This document shows, piece after piece, positions 6,148 through 6,434 of a stretch of 6,434 bases of DNA (the stretch's first letter is position 1; the number at the start of each line of letters is the position of its first letter). Location of the stretch: the NCBI GenBank assembly GCA_021808035.1, contig JAKBCG010000146.1:1-6434 (forward strand), in the 5' to 3' direction. The DNA is from Pseudomonadota bacterium (GTDB lineage Bacteria; Pseudomonadota; Gammaproteobacteria; Steroidobacterales; Steroidobacteraceae). The notes below the pieces were generated by a model. That model made no database searches, had not been told where the DNA came from, and saw nothing but the letters and a program-made list of their open reading frames with translations. A program made the translations under genes and the position numbers.

Positions 6148-6434
6148 ATGAACTACCGGCATCTGTAGCACGGGGGCAATTTCGCCGACGTCGCGAAGCA
6201 CGCCGCGCTGATCGAATGCCTGACGGCGCTGAAACGCAAGAACACCGCGTTCTTCGCGCTCGACACCCACGCCGGTCGCGCGGTCTATGACCTGCGCTCG
6301 GCGGAGGCTCGCAAATCCGGCGAGGCGGAACGCGGTGTGCTGCGTCTGCACGAGCGCGGCGCGAGCGAGCCCGCGCTCGCGAACTATTTCGCGGCGATCG
6401 GCGCGCACGCGGGTGCGCCCCTTCCCCGGTATCC
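6148..6434 (+). pseudogene. rlmJ: 23S rRNA (adenine-N6)-methyltransferase RlmJ frame with in-frame TAG, truncated by window end
   Basis: From the ATG at 6148 the frame reads MNYRHL, then a TAG stop (6166-6168), then HGGNFADVAKH and continues open to the window edge. This matches the RlmJ N-terminus (family pattern MxYRHxF/YHAGNxADVxKH) through the stop without a shift, and the SAM-binding motif follows as LDTHAG (6259-6276) and VYDL (6283-6294). RlmJ methylates A2030 of 23S rRNA (E. coli numbering) during ribosome assembly. The TAG replaces the Phe/Tyr that follows YRHx in the family and is one base from TAC or TAT. No in-frame ATG, GTG or TTG occurs between the stop and the SAM motif, so restart could not give a whole enzyme. 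Two further oddities are HGG for HAG and GRAVY where GxGxY is usual. Either a nonsense mutation or a sequence error fits; the rest of the frame looks well conserved, which favours error or a recent event. GAGAAGG (6139-6145) lies only two bases before the ATG. Confidence 0.8.

Noticed and set aside
1..6434. Mobile element, CRISPR array, tRNA/rRNA or defence system
   Set aside because: No transposase, recombinase, regularly spaced repeats or RNA-gene signatures were seen. The window is almost entirely occupied by conserved housekeeping genes on one strand.

Overview
The window is a compact, GC-rich, all-plus-strand stretch of bacterial chromosome carrying housekeeping genes. Gene content and order point to a gammaproteobacterium. 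Smg (DUF494), aerobic HemF and RlmJ are typical of that class, and a LysM-family protein followed by dprA is a familiar arrangement there (for example in Pseudomonas). The TopA, with GRFGPY-type C-terminal repeats instead of cysteine zinc fingers, and the wording of the first protein suggest a Xanthomonadales/Steroidobacter/Nevskia-like lineage. That finer placement is a guess from remembered family features.

Layout: 1-843 is the 3' part of a LysM-family envelope protein; its LysM domain lies outside the window and the first ~100 bases may contain a frameshift. 844-939 is a 96-base gap with a GATAAT box just before the dprA start. 940-2076 is dprA. 2066-2539 is smg, overlapping dprA by 11 bases. 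2548-5148 is topA, starting at TTG 8 bases after smg. 5178-6125 is hemF. 6148 to the window end is an rlmJ reading frame interrupted by an in-frame TAG at its seventh codon.

The genes are packed head to tail (overlap of 11, gaps of 8, 29 and 22 bases), so dprA-smg-topA-hemF-(rlmJ) probably forms one transcription unit. The jobs are diverse: DNA uptake and recombination (DprA), supercoil relaxation (TopA), heme synthesis (HemF), ribosomal RNA methylation (RlmJ), and an unknown conserved role (Smg). The link is conserved neighbourhood, not a shared pathway. In E. coli and Pseudomonas the same neighbourhood carries tsaC/yrdC and aroE; here tsaC is missing between topA and hemF, and rlmJ rather than aroE follows hemF.

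I found no mobile element, CRISPR array, tRNA/rRNA or evident novel system. The most notable point is the stop codon inside rlmJ. Next are a possible frameshift at the left edge, three consecutive non-ATG starts, and the long basic low-complexity tail of TopA. Long minus-strand reading frames exist but look like codon-bias shadows of the plus-strand genes.
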